From the NCBI RefSeq assembly GCF_014649375.1, contig NZ_BMSX01000006.1, positions 1 to 64,000 of the forward strand: a stretch of 64,000 nt of DNA, in the 5' to 3' direction. The notes under the pieces are model-generated. The model saw only the letters and a list, made by a program, of their open reading frames with translations. It had not been told where the DNA came from and made no database searches. Every line of letters begins with the position of its first letter. Position 1 is the first letter of the stretch. Made by a program: the position numbers and the translations under genes. Shown piece after piece: positions 38,785 through 47,360 of this stretch. The stretch is from Streptomyces aurantiogriseus. Lineage in GTDB: Bacteria > Actinomycetota > Actinomycetes > Streptomycetales > Streptomycetaceae.

Positions 38785-40118
38785 CCGAGCCCTCCGGAGA
38801 CGAAGGGACGGGACGGCGCCGTCGCGTCGTGCTCAACAGAACGGGACGGCGCCGTCGCGTCGCTCACGGCAGAACGGGGCCGTAGCGTCGCATCGCCCGC
38901 GCCGGAACGGGACAGCGCCGTCCCCTCCCCCGCGCCGGAACGAGACGGTCCCGTTCCACCGCCCCCGTCAGGACGGCACAGCACCGTCGCATCGTGCGCG
39001 TCCAGGAACGCCTCCACCGCCGTCCCCCACCCGAAGCACTCCGCACGCGCGCGTGCGTCCTCCCGCCGCTCCACGACAGACCGCTCCAGGAGCATCTCCA
39101 CCGCGTCCGCGAAGGCCTCCCCGGCGTCAGCCGCGACAGCCCCCGCGGCCCCGATCACCTCGGGCAGCGCCGACGAGGCACTCACCACCACCGGCGTCCC
39201 GCAGGCCATCGCCTCGAGCGCGGCGAGCCCAAACGTTTCCGCAGGCCCCGGCGCGACGCACACGTCCGCGGACGCCTGCAGGGCGCCCAGCGCACGGCGG
39301 TCGGACACGTGCCCCAGGAAGGTGACCGGCAGCCCGCGCTCCCGCGCCCGCTGCTCGAGCCGGCCCCGCAGCGGCCCGTCCCCGGCGACGACCAGCACCG
39401 CGCGCCGGCCGCGCCGTACCAGGGCCTCGAGCGCGTCCAGGGCCGTACCGGGCCGCTTCTCGACGGACAACCGTGTGCACGTCACCAGCAACGCGTCGTC
39501 CGCACGCGCGTACCGGGCCCGCAGCTCCGCGTCACGCAGCGCGGGGTGCCGTTCGACGAGGTCGACGCCGAGCGGCGCGCGCACCACGTTGCGGGCCCCG
39601 ATCCGCACGAACTCCCGCTCGGCGAACTCGGTGGTGCACACCACGCGCGCGTAGGTGTGCGCCGTACGGATGTTGAGCGCGTCGGCGGCCCGTCGCGCCG
39701 CGCCTTCCGGCACGCCCCAGGTGCGCAGCACGCCGTCGGCGGTCTCGTGGGAGACCATCACGGCGGGCACCCGGGCCCGTCGCGCCCACTTGCCGGTCCA
39801 CCGCAGCGTCGTACGGTCGGAGACCTCCAGGCGGTCGGGTGCGAGTTCCTCCAGCAGGCGGGCGACACGCCGCTTGTCGGTGAGGACGCGGTAGCCGCCG
39901 GTGCCGGGCAGCAGGGGCCCGGGCAGGGTGATCACGCGGCCCTGCTCGGTCTCCCGGTCACTCGCCCGCTCACCGGGCACGATCAGGACCGACTCGTGGC
40001 CGGCCGCGCGATAGCCCTTGCCCAGCTCGCGCAGCGCCGTGCGCAGCCCGCCCGAGGCGGGGGCGACGAAGTTGGCGAGCCGGACGATCCGCAGCGGCCC
40101 GTGCAGTGCGGCGCTCAT
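38781..40118 (-). CDS. Glycosyltransferase family 4 with repetitive C-terminal tail
   Basis: A 445-residue GT-B fold transferase. The donor-binding half has LVTCTRLSVEKRPGTALDAL and the E-x7-E block ETFGLAALEAMACGTPVV near residue 300. The first ~375 residues match the normal family length. The last ~65 residues are an Ala/Ser/Arg/Gly-rich tail built from 11-residue repeats such as SRSGAGDATLR and SRSVEHDATAP, encoded by a 33-bp tandem repeat. Coupled by 4-bp overlaps to the second transferase upstream and the SGNH gene downstream. Acceptor unknown; likely lipid or cell-envelope glycoside. Confidence 0.88.
   Translation of the reverse strand: MSAALHGPLRIVRLANFVAPASGGLRTALRELGKGYRAAGHESVLIVPGERASDRETEQGRVITLPGPLLPGTGGYRVLTDKRRVARLLEELAPDRLEVSDRTTLRWTGKWARRARVPAVMVSHETADGVLRTWGVPEGAARRAADALNIRTAHTYARVVCTTEFAEREFVRIGARNVVRAPLGVDLVERHPALRDAELRARYARADDALLVTCTRLSVEKRPGTALDALEALVRRGRRAVLVVAGDGPLRGRLEQRARERGLPVTFLGHVSDRRALGALQASADVCVAPGPAETFGLAALEAMACGTPVVVSASSALPEVIGAAGAVAADAGEAFADAVEMLLERSVVERREDARARAECFGWGTAVEAFLDAHDATVLCRPDGGGGTGPSRSGAGEGTALSRSGAGDATLRPRSAVSDATAPSRSVEHDATAPSRPFVSGGLG
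38808..38994. repeat. 33-bp tandem repeat, about six copies, inside the glycosyltransferase 3' end
   Basis: Copies begin at 38808, 38841, 38874, 38907, 38940 and 38973 with an exact 33-bp period. The best-preserved part is ACGGGACGGCGCCGTCGCGT; copies 1 and 2 are identical over 22 bp and the later ones diverge. The length is a multiple of three, so copy-number change keeps the reading frame and alters only an 11-residue unit in the tail. Confidence 0.85.
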
Positions 40119-41242
40119 GCCGCCACCACCAGACGGCGCGCGGCGAGCACATCCGCGTAGTGGCCTATCAGCTGGTCCCCGACGGCTGCCCAGGTGCGTC
40201 CTTCGACCATCGCCCGCCCGGCGGCCCCGTAGGCGGCCCGTCGGGAGGGATCGGCGACCAGCGCGGCCACCGCGTCGCGCACGGCGGCGGCGTCGCGCGG
40301 CGGCACGAGCACTCCGGTGCGCCCGTGGGCGACCAGGTCCAGCGGTCCGCCCGCGGCGGGCGCGACGACCGGAACCCCGCTCGCCATGGCCTCCTGCACG
40401 GTCTGGCAGAACGTCTCGAAGGGCCCCGTGTGCACGAAGACGTCCAGGGAGGCGAAGATACGGGCAAGTTCGTCACCGGTCTGCCGGCCGAGGAAGACCG
40501 CGCCGGGCAGCGCCTCGGCCAGCCCCGCCTGGCTGGGTCCGTCGCCCACCACCACGACCCGCACGCCCTCCAGGCCGCACGCACCGGCCAGGAGTTCGAC
40601 CTGCTTCTCGGGGGCGAGCCGTCCGACGTAGCCGACGATCACCTCGCCGTTCGGGGCGAGTTCGCGGCGCAGCGCGTCGTCGCGCAGGTCGGGCCGGAAA
40701 CGCACGGTGTCCACGCCGCGTGGCCAGAGCTTGACCCGGGGGATCTGGTGTGCCTCCAGGTCGTGCAGGGCCGCGCTGGAGGGCGCGAGGGTGAGGTCGG
40801 CGGCGGCGTGGACGGACCGTATGCGGCGCCAGGCAGCCGCCTCGCCCGCGTGCACGTAGGTGCGGGCGTATCCGGCCAGGTCCGTCTGGTAGACGGCCAC
40901 AGCCGGGATGCCGAGCCGGGCGGCGGCGGCCATGCCGCGCACACCGAGGATGAAGGGGCTGGCCAGGTGCACCATGTCGGCCTGGTGTTCGACGATGGCG
41001 GCGGCGACGCGTCGGCTGGGGAGGGCGACGCGGACCTGGGGGTAGCCCGGGAGCGGGAGGGAGGGGACACGGACGACGGGGCACGGCGCCTGGGCGTCGG
41101 GCCCGCTGCCGGCGGCGGTGGCCGGCGCGACGACGAGCGGAAGGTGACCGCGATCTACGAGGTGCCGGGCGGTCTGGAGCGCGCAGTGGGCCACGCCGTT
41201 CACGTCGGGGGGAAAGGATTCGGTCACGATGACGACACGCAT
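40115..41242 (-). CDS. Glycosyltransferase family 4 (MgtA/PimB-like)
   Basis: A 375-residue GT-B transferase. N-terminal VIVTESFPPDVNGVAHCALQT fits GT4 enzymes of the MgtA/PimB type, with VGYVGRLAPEKQVELLA and ETFCQTVQEAMASGVPVVAP (E-x7-E) in the nucleotide-sugar-binding half. In actinobacteria close relatives transfer mannose or glucuronic acid to lipid acceptors. First gene of the GT-GT-SGNH operon, overlapping the next by 4 bp. Substrate is inference only. Confidence 0.9.
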   Translation of the reverse strand: MRVVIVTESFPPDVNGVAHCALQTARHLVDRGHLPLVVAPATAAGSGPDAQAPCPVVRVPSLPLPGYPQVRVALPSRRVAAAIVEHQADMVHLASPFILGVRGMAAAARLGIPAVAVYQTDLAGYARTYVHAGEAAAWRRIRSVHAAADLTLAPSSAALHDLEAHQIPRVKLWPRGVDTVRFRPDLRDDALRRELAPNGEVIVGYVGRLAPEKQVELLAGACGLEGVRVVVVGDGPSQAGLAEALPGAVFLGRQTGDELARIFASLDVFVHTGPFETFCQTVQEAMASGVPVVAPAAGGPLDLVAHGRTGVLVPPRDAAAVRDAVAALVADPSRRAAYGAAGRAMVEGRTWAAVGDQLIGHYADVLAARRLVVAA

Positions 41243-41412
41243 ACCGGTGTTGTCGCCGCGCCGGACGTGGCCGCGTCAACGTGGATCTTTCCGAACGACA
41301 AACGTCCCATGAGCGTTGCGCTGCACACCCGCGCAGGTCAGACGGCGTCCATACCCGCCTGACCCGCGGGTCATCCCGTGTTCACCCGACGGGCGCACCG
41401 CGGCCCGGATGA

Positions 41413-42831
41413 TCACATCGTGGCCGCGTCCGGCCCGATCCGGCTGCGTACCGCCGTTTGCACCTCCGCCTCCTCGGCCGGGTCGGCGGCGAGCCGGCGC
41501 AGCCGCTCCACGACCCGGGCGTCACCGGTCTCGGCGTGCCGGGCGGCGATCTCGCGGGTGGTCTCCTCGCAGTCCCACAGGCACTCGACGGCGAAGCCGG
41601 TGGCGAAGGAGGGGTCGGTGGCGGCAAGTGCGCGGGCGCAGCGGCCGCGCAGATGGGACGAGGCGGTCTCACGGTAGATATGACGCAGGACGGGTGCCGC
41701 GCAGACGATGCCGAGGCGTCCGGCACCGTCGACCAGGGTCCACAGCGTGGGCGCGTCACAGCCCTCGCCGCGTACGGCTTCGCGCAGGGCGCCGAGGACC
41801 AGGTCGCTGTCGCGGGTGGCGCCCCGGCAGGCGAGCATGCGGCCCGCTGCGGCGCCCAGGGCGTCGGGCCGGTGGGCCCAGCCGCGGGCGCGGTCGACGG
41901 CGGCGACGCTGCGCATGCGTTCGAAGGCGTCGACGGCGGCCTCCACCACGGGCGTCGAGCCGGTGGTCACGGCCTGTTCGATCAGGTCGAGGGCGTCGGG
42001 ATCATTGCTGTCGGCGAGATAGCGCAGGGCGGTACACCGGGCTCCCTCGGTGCCGTCCTTGGCCGCCTGCACGATCTCCGGCCGGTCCTCGGGCCCGGCC
42101 ACGGCGGTGAGGCAGCGGGCGGCGGGGACATGGAGCGCGGCGCCTCGTTCGACGCCCTGCTGGGCCCACTCGAACACGGCCTGCACGCTCCAGCCGGGGC
42201 GGGGGCCGGTGGGGCTCATCTGCCGCTGCCAGCGGTCGAAACAGCCGGTCTCCTGAGCGGCACGCACACGCGTGGAGATGTACTCGCGGGGATCCTCGGC
42301 CCACAGCCGCCAGGGCCGTGGCTCGAAGGCGTCCCGCACGGCGGCGGCCAGCTCGGCCTCGCCCTCGGCGTCGGTCGCGAACCGGGCCAGGACGGGCGCG
42401 GCCAGGGCCCGTAGGCCCGCGTCGTCGTCGCGCAGGGCGAGCTCGTCGAGGGCCCAGGCCCAGTTGGACCCCGAGGCGGCGTATCTGCGCAACAGCTCGA
42501 GGGCGTCCCGCCTGCCGTAGGAGGCGAGGTGGCCGAGGACGGCGAGGGCGAGGCCCGTGCGGGACTCGTCGGCGTCGAAGGCGTCCTCGACGTCGAAGAG
42601 GTGCGCCTCGATCTCGTCCAGCTCGCCGTTCAGGTCGAGGTAGAGACGGGCGTAGTAGAGGGAGCGGTTCTCCACCTGCCAGTCGTGGCGGGGATCGCGC
42701 AGCACACAGTGGTTCAGTGCCGCGAGCGCCTCGGGGCGGGGGGCGGTGAGCGCGTGCAGTGTGCCGTCGCCGCGGCCCCGTTGAAGCAGGCCGAGCAGCG
42801 TACCGCTGGGCGCTATGACCGGATCGAACAT
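41413..42831 (-). CDS. HEAT-repeat protein
   Basis: A 472-residue soluble protein made of helical repeats. Several HEAT/PBS-lyase-like units can be seen, e.g. LAVLGHLASYGRRDALELLRR, DLIEQAVTTGSTPVVEAAVDAF and LRGRCARALAATDPSFATG. Such proteins are scaffolds; no enzyme domain is attached. I use ATG 42831 (MFDPVIAPSGTLLG); an in-frame GTG 15 bp upstream is possible. It stands alone, same strand as the glycosyltransferases but 170 bp away. Confidence 0.8.
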   Translation of the reverse strand: MFDPVIAPSGTLLGLLQRGRGDGTLHALTAPRPEALAALNHCVLRDPRHDWQVENRSLYYARLYLDLNGELDEIEAHLFDVEDAFDADESRTGLALAVLGHLASYGRRDALELLRRYAASGSNWAWALDELALRDDDAGLRALAAPVLARFATDAEGEAELAAAVRDAFEPRPWRLWAEDPREYISTRVRAAQETGCFDRWQRQMSPTGPRPGWSVQAVFEWAQQGVERGAALHVPAARCLTAVAGPEDRPEIVQAAKDGTEGARCTALRYLADSNDPDALDLIEQAVTTGSTPVVEAAVDAFERMRSVAAVDRARGWAHRPDALGAAAGRMLACRGATRDSDLVLGALREAVRGEGCDAPTLWTLVDGAGRLGIVCAAPVLRHIYRETASSHLRGRCARALAATDPSFATGFAVECLWDCEETTREIAARHAETGDARVVERLRRLAADPAEEAEVQTAVRSRIGPDAATM

Positions 42832-43110
42832 GGGAAACAGCCTCACATCAAGCGTCGACGCAACCGGGGAACACGCACTACCTGGCCGCGTGACAACACG
42901 TCGGGGCGCCCGCCGTCTCTTGCTTGTTGTAGACCATCTTCCTCTGCCTCTCGTCGGTGGCCCATGCGGACCGCATCACGGCCCGCGCGGTGCGGCAACA
43001 CCTGCCCAGCCATCGCGTCCGTGAATCACGACGTCATGATGACCCGGCAGTTCAGCCTGCCGCGACCGAAATTTCCGGCGGCCCCGTACCGCCTCCCCCG
43101 TGGTCGTCGA

Positions 43111-43145
43111 TTTACCTGCTCAGAACTTTCGTTTTACCTGCTCAG
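43111..43145. repeat. 13-bp direct repeat in the gap between ankyrin and HEAT genes
   Basis: TTTACCTGCTCAG occurs at 43111-43123 and again at 43133-43145, a 22-bp period (two helical turns). It lies 12 bp past the end of the ankyrin gene in a 325-bp gap (42832-43156) that contains no supported gene. It could be a regulatory site or a small duplication; nothing else in the gap stands out. Confidence 0.6.
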
Positions 43146-43156
43146 GGCGGTCGGTG

Positions 43157-43549
43157 TCACTGCGCGCCGAACAGCTCCAGGAGCTCCGCCCTGCCGAACA
43201 TGCGCGCCGTGTCGATGGCCGAGGGCGTGCCGACGGCCGGGTCGGCACCGGCCTCCAGGAGGACCTTGACGACCTCCGTCTCACCCTTGAAAGCGGCCCC
43301 GGCGAGCGGGGTCTGGCCTCGGTCGTTGATGCGGTCGGCCTCGGCGCCACGGGCCAGCAGGGCCCGGACCGCCTCGGCGTGGCCGTGGTAGGCGGCGAGC
43401 ATCACCAGCGAGTCGCCTCGGTCGTTGGTGAGGTTGGCCGGAACACCCGCGTCGACGTACGCCACGAGCGCCTCGGTCTGCCCCCGGCGGGCCAGATCGA
43501 AGATCTTGGTCGCCAGCTCCACGACCTCGGGGTCGGGGGCTTCGCTCAT
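43157..43549 (-). CDS. Ankyrin-repeat protein
   Basis: A 130-residue protein composed of about three ankyrin repeats: NDRGDSLVMLAAYHGHAEAV, NDRGQTPLAGAAFKGETEVV and a degenerate last unit with AIDTARMFGRAELLELFG. Such small cytosolic ankyrin proteins are common in Streptomyces and act in protein-protein binding; the partner is unknown. ATG 43549 (MSEAPDPEV) is chosen because the repeats start shortly after; a longer frame upstream runs through the palindrome at 43615. Confidence 0.88.
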   Translation of the reverse strand: MSEAPDPEVVELATKIFDLARRGQTEALVAYVDAGVPANLTNDRGDSLVMLAAYHGHAEAVRALLARGAEADRINDRGQTPLAGAAFKGETEVVKVLLEAGADPAVGTPSAIDTARMFGRAELLELFGAQ

Positions 43550-43614
43550 CGGCCGGACCGCCTCTCGTTTCAGCCGTTCAGGTGAATCGCCAGGGTACTG
43601 GCTGTGCGGGCACA

Positions 43615-43629
43615 TGACGGGACCCGTCA
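43615..43629. promoter_or_regulatory. Palindrome between the ankyrin gene and smeA
   Basis: TGACGGG-A-CCCGTCA is a perfect 7-1-7 inverted repeat 65 bp upstream of the ankyrin gene and ~180 bp upstream of smeA. It could be an operator for either. A smaller repeat TATC-GTATA-GATA lies at 43741-43753 closer to smeA. Confidence 0.45.
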
Positions 43630-43811
43630 CGGGCAAAGATCACGGCCAGACCCGTTCGCCGCAACTTTGCTGCTCAGGCAGCCCGTCAGGGCTTCCACCA
43701 CTCGAGGGAAATCTCCGAGATTTCACCCAGTTGCACCTTTTATCGTATAGATACATCCTGTGAGCCTGGAAGTACTCAGGGTGACTGTCCCCACGAACCA
43801 GGAGAACTCAC

Positions 43812-44006
43812 ATGATCCTGTCCATCTCAGGCGTGGTCCTGCTCGGCATCATCGTCTTCCTGTTCTTCCGGAAGGACGGACTCAAGGCGTCGCACGCCTG
43901 TGTCTGCGCCCTGTTCGGCTTCTATCTGGCAAGCACGGCCATCGCCCCGAGCATCAAGGCGGGCGGCGAGAGCCTGGCGGGCCTGCTCGGCGGCATCAAG
44001 TTCTGA
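43812..44006 (+). CDS. smeA: Small membrane protein SmeA
   Basis: A 64-residue protein with two hydrophobic segments (SISGVVLLGIIVFLFF and CVCALFGFYLASTAIA) and a short soluble tail. Size, sequence type and its position 51 bp ahead of a SpoIIIE/FtsK-like gene match SmeA, which localises to sporulation septa in S. coelicolor and recruits SffA. AGGAG lies 6 bp upstream of the ATG. Published work places the operon under whi-dependent developmental control; I cannot confirm that from the promoter here. Confidence 0.8.
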   Translation: MILSISGVVLLGIIVFLFFRKDGLKASHACVCALFGFYLASTAIAPSIKAGGESLAGLLGGIKF

Positions 44007-44057
44007 CGCCGCCGACCCGCCGTCCGTCCCTTCCGTACGCACCCTCAGGAGACCGCA

Positions 44058-45626
44058 GTGGCCCGGCGTCCCCTCCCCCGCATCCTGAGCACAGGCAGCG
44101 CGCAGATCGCCCGGAGCCGGGAGCTGGCCCGGACGGCGGCCGAGAGCGCCACCGACGTCCTCCACCCACTGATCACCATCACCCGCGGTCTGCGCCGGCT
44201 GGCGTCGGCCGGGCGGCGCAAGTGGGCCGAGACCCCCAAGGACAAGCGCGGGCCGCTGCTGTTCCTCATGGCCTCGATGGTCCTGGTCGTGGCGCTCGTG
44301 CCGTACGGCCCGCTGCTCGCCGTCATCACGCTGATGGCGGCCGCGGCCTGGCAGGGCCGGGACCGCACCCCACCGGATCCCGAAGGCCCCGACGAGTCGC
44401 AGACCCAGCGACTCCAGGCGCTGTACGAGGCCCTGGTGCCGTACTTCTCGACGGCCGAGGACCCTTCTCCCCTTTACGCCCACGGCGGCGAGTGGGAGAA
44501 GGCCTTCCCGTCCTACGCGTTCGACGGCTCGAGCCGGATCACGGACCTCGAGATCCGCTACCCCGCGTACTTCCCGGACGGCGAGGCCCGAGCACGCGCG
44601 CGTATCGAGCATCTGCTGGCGGCCAAGTCCGGCCGGGGCCGCGAGTACCACTTCACCTGGGACGAGGAGGGCAACACACTCACAGTGACCGCGCTCCCCC
44701 CGCTCCCCACCGACATCGCCGCCCAGCGCTTCGTGACCGCACCCGGCGAGACGGTCCTGGGCTTCACCGACCCCACCCAGGTCCCGCGCACCCTTCCGCT
44801 CACCCACGGCGAGGAACAGCGTGACGTCCCGCCGGTCGTCTGGCGCACCGGCATCCGCTCCACCGAGCCCCACCTCCTGGTGGTCGGCCAGCCCGGCAGC
44901 GGCACCTCGACCCTGCTCCGCTCCCTCGCCCTCCAGGCCCTCCAGTACGGCGACGTCCTCGTCGTAGAGGGCGGCGGCACCGGCGAGTACGCCTGCCTGA
45001 CCGGCCGCGACGGCGTCCTGGGCGTCGAGGTCGGCCTGGCGGGGGCCGTGGCCGGCCTGGAGTGGGCCGCACACGAGACGGAACGCCGGCTGATCGCCGC
45101 GAACGAGGCCCGCCAGGCGGGCCACCCGCCGCCGGACGACACCAGGCGCCCCCTGTGGATCCTGCTCGACCGCCCCACCGCGTTCACCCACCTCGCCGAG
45201 GCGGACGGCCGCAAGGACCCCCAGTCCCTCCTCCAGGTGCCCCTCCGACACGGCCGCGCGGCCCAGGTGACGGTGGTCGTGGCCGAGCAGTTCGACAACC
45301 TGGACATCCTGAGCGACGCCGTACGACAGCACACGCGCGCGCGTGTCGTGCTCGGACCCGCTCCGGCCGACCTGTTGGAGGCGATCCTGGGCGCACGCCC
45401 GCACACCACCCCCGTCGACCACGTCCCGCCGGGCCGGGGCTACGCCCGCCTGGGCACCGGACCGGTGCACCGCCTCCAGGTACCGGCGACTCCGGACCCG
45501 TACGACGACGCGACGAGCGACGCGCACCGGCAGGCGGTGCTGGAGCTGCTGCCGCCGCGGACGACCCCGGCGGACGGGGAGACGCTGCCGGTGCCGGCCG
45601 AGGCCGTGGCCGCGGAAAGCTCGTAG
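44058..45626 (+). CDS. sffA: SpoIIIE/FtsK-like septal protein SffA
   Basis: A 522-residue protein with membrane segments at ~70-100 (LLFLMASMVLVVALVPYG and LLAVITLMAAAAW) and an FtsK/SpoIIIE-like ATPase domain at ~265-500. The P-loop reads GQPGSGTS (277-284): the invariant lysine is replaced by Thr283. A Walker B-like LWILLDRP follows. No gamma DNA-guidance domain is present, so it is not a full translocase. SffA is directed to sporulation septa by SmeA and takes part in late chromosome segregation or septal functions. Upstream smeA is in the same operon. Confidence 0.82.
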   Translation: MARRPLPRILSTGSAQIARSRELARTAAESATDVLHPLITITRGLRRLASAGRRKWAETPKDKRGPLLFLMASMVLVVALVPYGPLLAVITLMAAAAWQGRDRTPPDPEGPDESQTQRLQALYEALVPYFSTAEDPSPLYAHGGEWEKAFPSYAFDGSSRITDLEIRYPAYFPDGEARARARIEHLLAAKSGRGREYHFTWDEEGNTLTVTALPPLPTDIAAQRFVTAPGETVLGFTDPTQVPRTLPLTHGEEQRDVPPVVWRTGIRSTEPHLLVVGQPGSGTSTLLRSLALQALQYGDVLVVEGGGTGEYACLTGRDGVLGVEVGLAGAVAGLEWAAHETERRLIAANEARQAGHPPPDDTRRPLWILLDRPTAFTHLAEADGRKDPQSLLQVPLRHGRAAQVTVVVAEQFDNLDILSDAVRQHTRARVVLGPAPADLLEAILGARPHTTPVDHVPPGRGYARLGTGPVHRLQVPATPDPYDDATSDAHRQAVLELLPPRTTPADGETLPVPAEAVAAESS

Positions 45627-45689
45627 GTCTGTCATTCCGTCTGCGAGCAGTCGCGCCGCTGGGGCGGAGCCGAGAGCGGGAGAGGGTGA

Positions 45690-45738
45690 GCGCGGGCGGC
45701 ACCCCGCAAGCGCGGGTGAGCGAACCACCCGCCCGCGC
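45690..45738. terminator. Candidate hairpin terminator between sffA and the MocR gene
   Basis: Arms GCGCGGGCGG (45690-45699) and CCGCCCGCGC (45729-45738) can pair around a partly structured 29-base centre. The two flanking genes converge here. Long central loop lowers confidence. Confidence 0.5.
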
Positions 45739-45752
45739 CGACGTCCCTCGCG

Positions 45753-47261
45753 CTACGCGACAAACGTCCGCGGCCCCTCCGCCCCCACCGTCCCGCCGCT
45801 CTCGACGATCCGCGCCGCTGCGGCCAACCGCACCGCCGCCTCGTCAGCCACCGCACCCCCCACCGTGAACGGCAGCCGTACATACCCCTCGAAGGCGCCG
45901 TCGACGCCGAACCGGGGCCCGGAGGGCACGCGCACCCCCACCCGCTCCCCCGCCTCGGCGAGCCGTGAGCCCGACAGTCCCCCGGCCCGCACCCACAACG
46001 TCAGCCCGCCCTTCGGCACGGCGAACTCCCACTCCGGAAGCTCCCGCCGCACCGCGGCGACCAGCGCGTCCCGGTTCTCCCGGGCCTGCTGCCGGCGCAG
46101 GTCTACCGCCTGCTCCCAACCCCCCGTGCTGAACAGCCAGTTCACCGCCAGCTGCTCCAGCACCGGCGTCCCCAGGTCGGCGTAGGCACGCGCGGCGACC
46201 AGGCTGCGGACGACGTCCGGAGCCGCCCGCACCCAGCCGATGCGCATCCCGGCCCAGAAGGCCTTGCTCGCCGAGCCGACGGTGATCACCGTGGACCCGG
46301 CGGGGTCGAAGCCGCACACAGGCCGGGGCATCGCGCCGCCTTCGACGTCCTCGTCGAGCCACAGTTCGCTCATCGTCTCGTCGGCGACCAGCACGGTCCC
46401 GGCCGACCTGGCCGCCTCGACGAGCCGGCGGCGCTGGTCCTCGTCGGCGAGCGCGCCCGTCGGGTTGTGGAAGTCGGCGACGACGTAGGCGATGCGGGGC
46501 GCGGCCTCACGCAGGACCTGGCGCCAGCGGTCCATGTCCCACCCGGCGAGTCCCTCGGCCATCGCCACGGGCACCAGCCGGGCGCCCGCCTCGCGCATGA
46601 GCTGGAGGATGTTGGCGTAGGAAGGTGACTCGACGGCGATGCGCTCGCCGCGCCCGCCGAAGAGATGGCAGATCGCGTCGATGGCGCCCATCGCACCCGT
46701 GGTCACCATGATCTGCTCGGGCATCGTCGCTATCCCGCGCGCGGTGTAGCGCTCGGCGATCATCGCGCGCAGGGCGGGCAGACCCGCCGGGTAGTCGCCG
46801 TGCGTGTGGGCGTACGGGGGCAGCTCCTCCAGCGCGCCCTGCACGGCCCGGGTCAGCCAGGGCTCGGGCGCGGGCAGGGCCGCACAGCCCAGGTCGATCA
46901 CCGAGCCGAGGGCCTCCGGGGGCAGGGGTTCCAGACCGCGCGCGGGGACCGGGTTCCCCGCCGGAACGGCGGTCCAGCTGCCCGCGCCGCGCCGGGACTC
47001 CAGGAACCCCTCCGCGCGCAGCGCCTCATAGGCGGCGGCGACGGTCGTACGGCTCACGGACAGGGCCAGGGCCAGTTCCCGTTCGGCGGGCAGCCGGGCG
47101 GCCACGGGGACGCGCCCTTCCAGGACCAGAAGCCGGACGCCGTCGGCGAGCGCGCGGTAGGCGGGCGGCCGGCGCGTCCCCGGGCCCGCCGGACGGTCCT
47201 GCTGGGACTTGAGCAGCCGTGCGAGCTGCGCGGCTCCCACTGCGGAGGTCCACTGCGCCAT
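45753..47261 (-). CDS. MocR/GabR-type regulator (GntR + aminotransferase fold), YczR-like
   Basis: A 502-residue chimeric regulator. An N-terminal GntR winged helix (ALADGVRLLVLEGRVPVAAR, ALSVSRTTVAAAYEALRAEG) is joined to a fold-type I aminotransferase domain that keeps the PLP lysine in VGSASKAFWAGMRIGW and the DFHNPTGA loop. Such proteins use PLP as effector or cofactor to regulate a divergent gene. The divergent neighbour encodes a YczE-like membrane protein, the pairing described for YczR-YczE. I start at ATG 47261 (MAQWTSAVG). Confidence 0.9.
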   Translation of the reverse strand: MAQWTSAVGAAQLARLLKSQQDRPAGPGTRRPPAYRALADGVRLLVLEGRVPVAARLPAERELALALSVSRTTVAAAYEALRAEGFLESRRGAGSWTAVPAGNPVPARGLEPLPPEALGSVIDLGCAALPAPEPWLTRAVQGALEELPPYAHTHGDYPAGLPALRAMIAERYTARGIATMPEQIMVTTGAMGAIDAICHLFGGRGERIAVESPSYANILQLMREAGARLVPVAMAEGLAGWDMDRWRQVLREAAPRIAYVVADFHNPTGALADEDQRRRLVEAARSAGTVLVADETMSELWLDEDVEGGAMPRPVCGFDPAGSTVITVGSASKAFWAGMRIGWVRAAPDVVRSLVAARAYADLGTPVLEQLAVNWLFSTGGWEQAVDLRRQQARENRDALVAAVRRELPEWEFAVPKGGLTLWVRAGGLSGSRLAEAGERVGVRVPSGPRFGVDGAFEGYVRLPFTVGGAVADEAAVRLAAAARIVESGGTVGAEGPRTFVA

Positions 47262-47360
47262 GGTTACCAGTCCACCTTCCCCGAATTGGCCATGGATGGC
47301 GTTTCCTTCCAAGCCACAGAGTGTCATGCGTCAGGCCACTACGACCACCGGGGGGACCAC

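Noticed and set aside
38808..38994. Tandem repeat as a CRISPR array
   Set aside because: The units are contiguous with no unique spacers, lie inside a coding sequence in frame and have no cas genes nearby.
38006..39654. A 544-codon plus-strand frame across the SGNH and glycosyltransferase genes
   Set aside because: It follows the 33-bp repeats and the reversed codon bias; both minus-strand genes have intact catalytic motifs and coupled overlaps.
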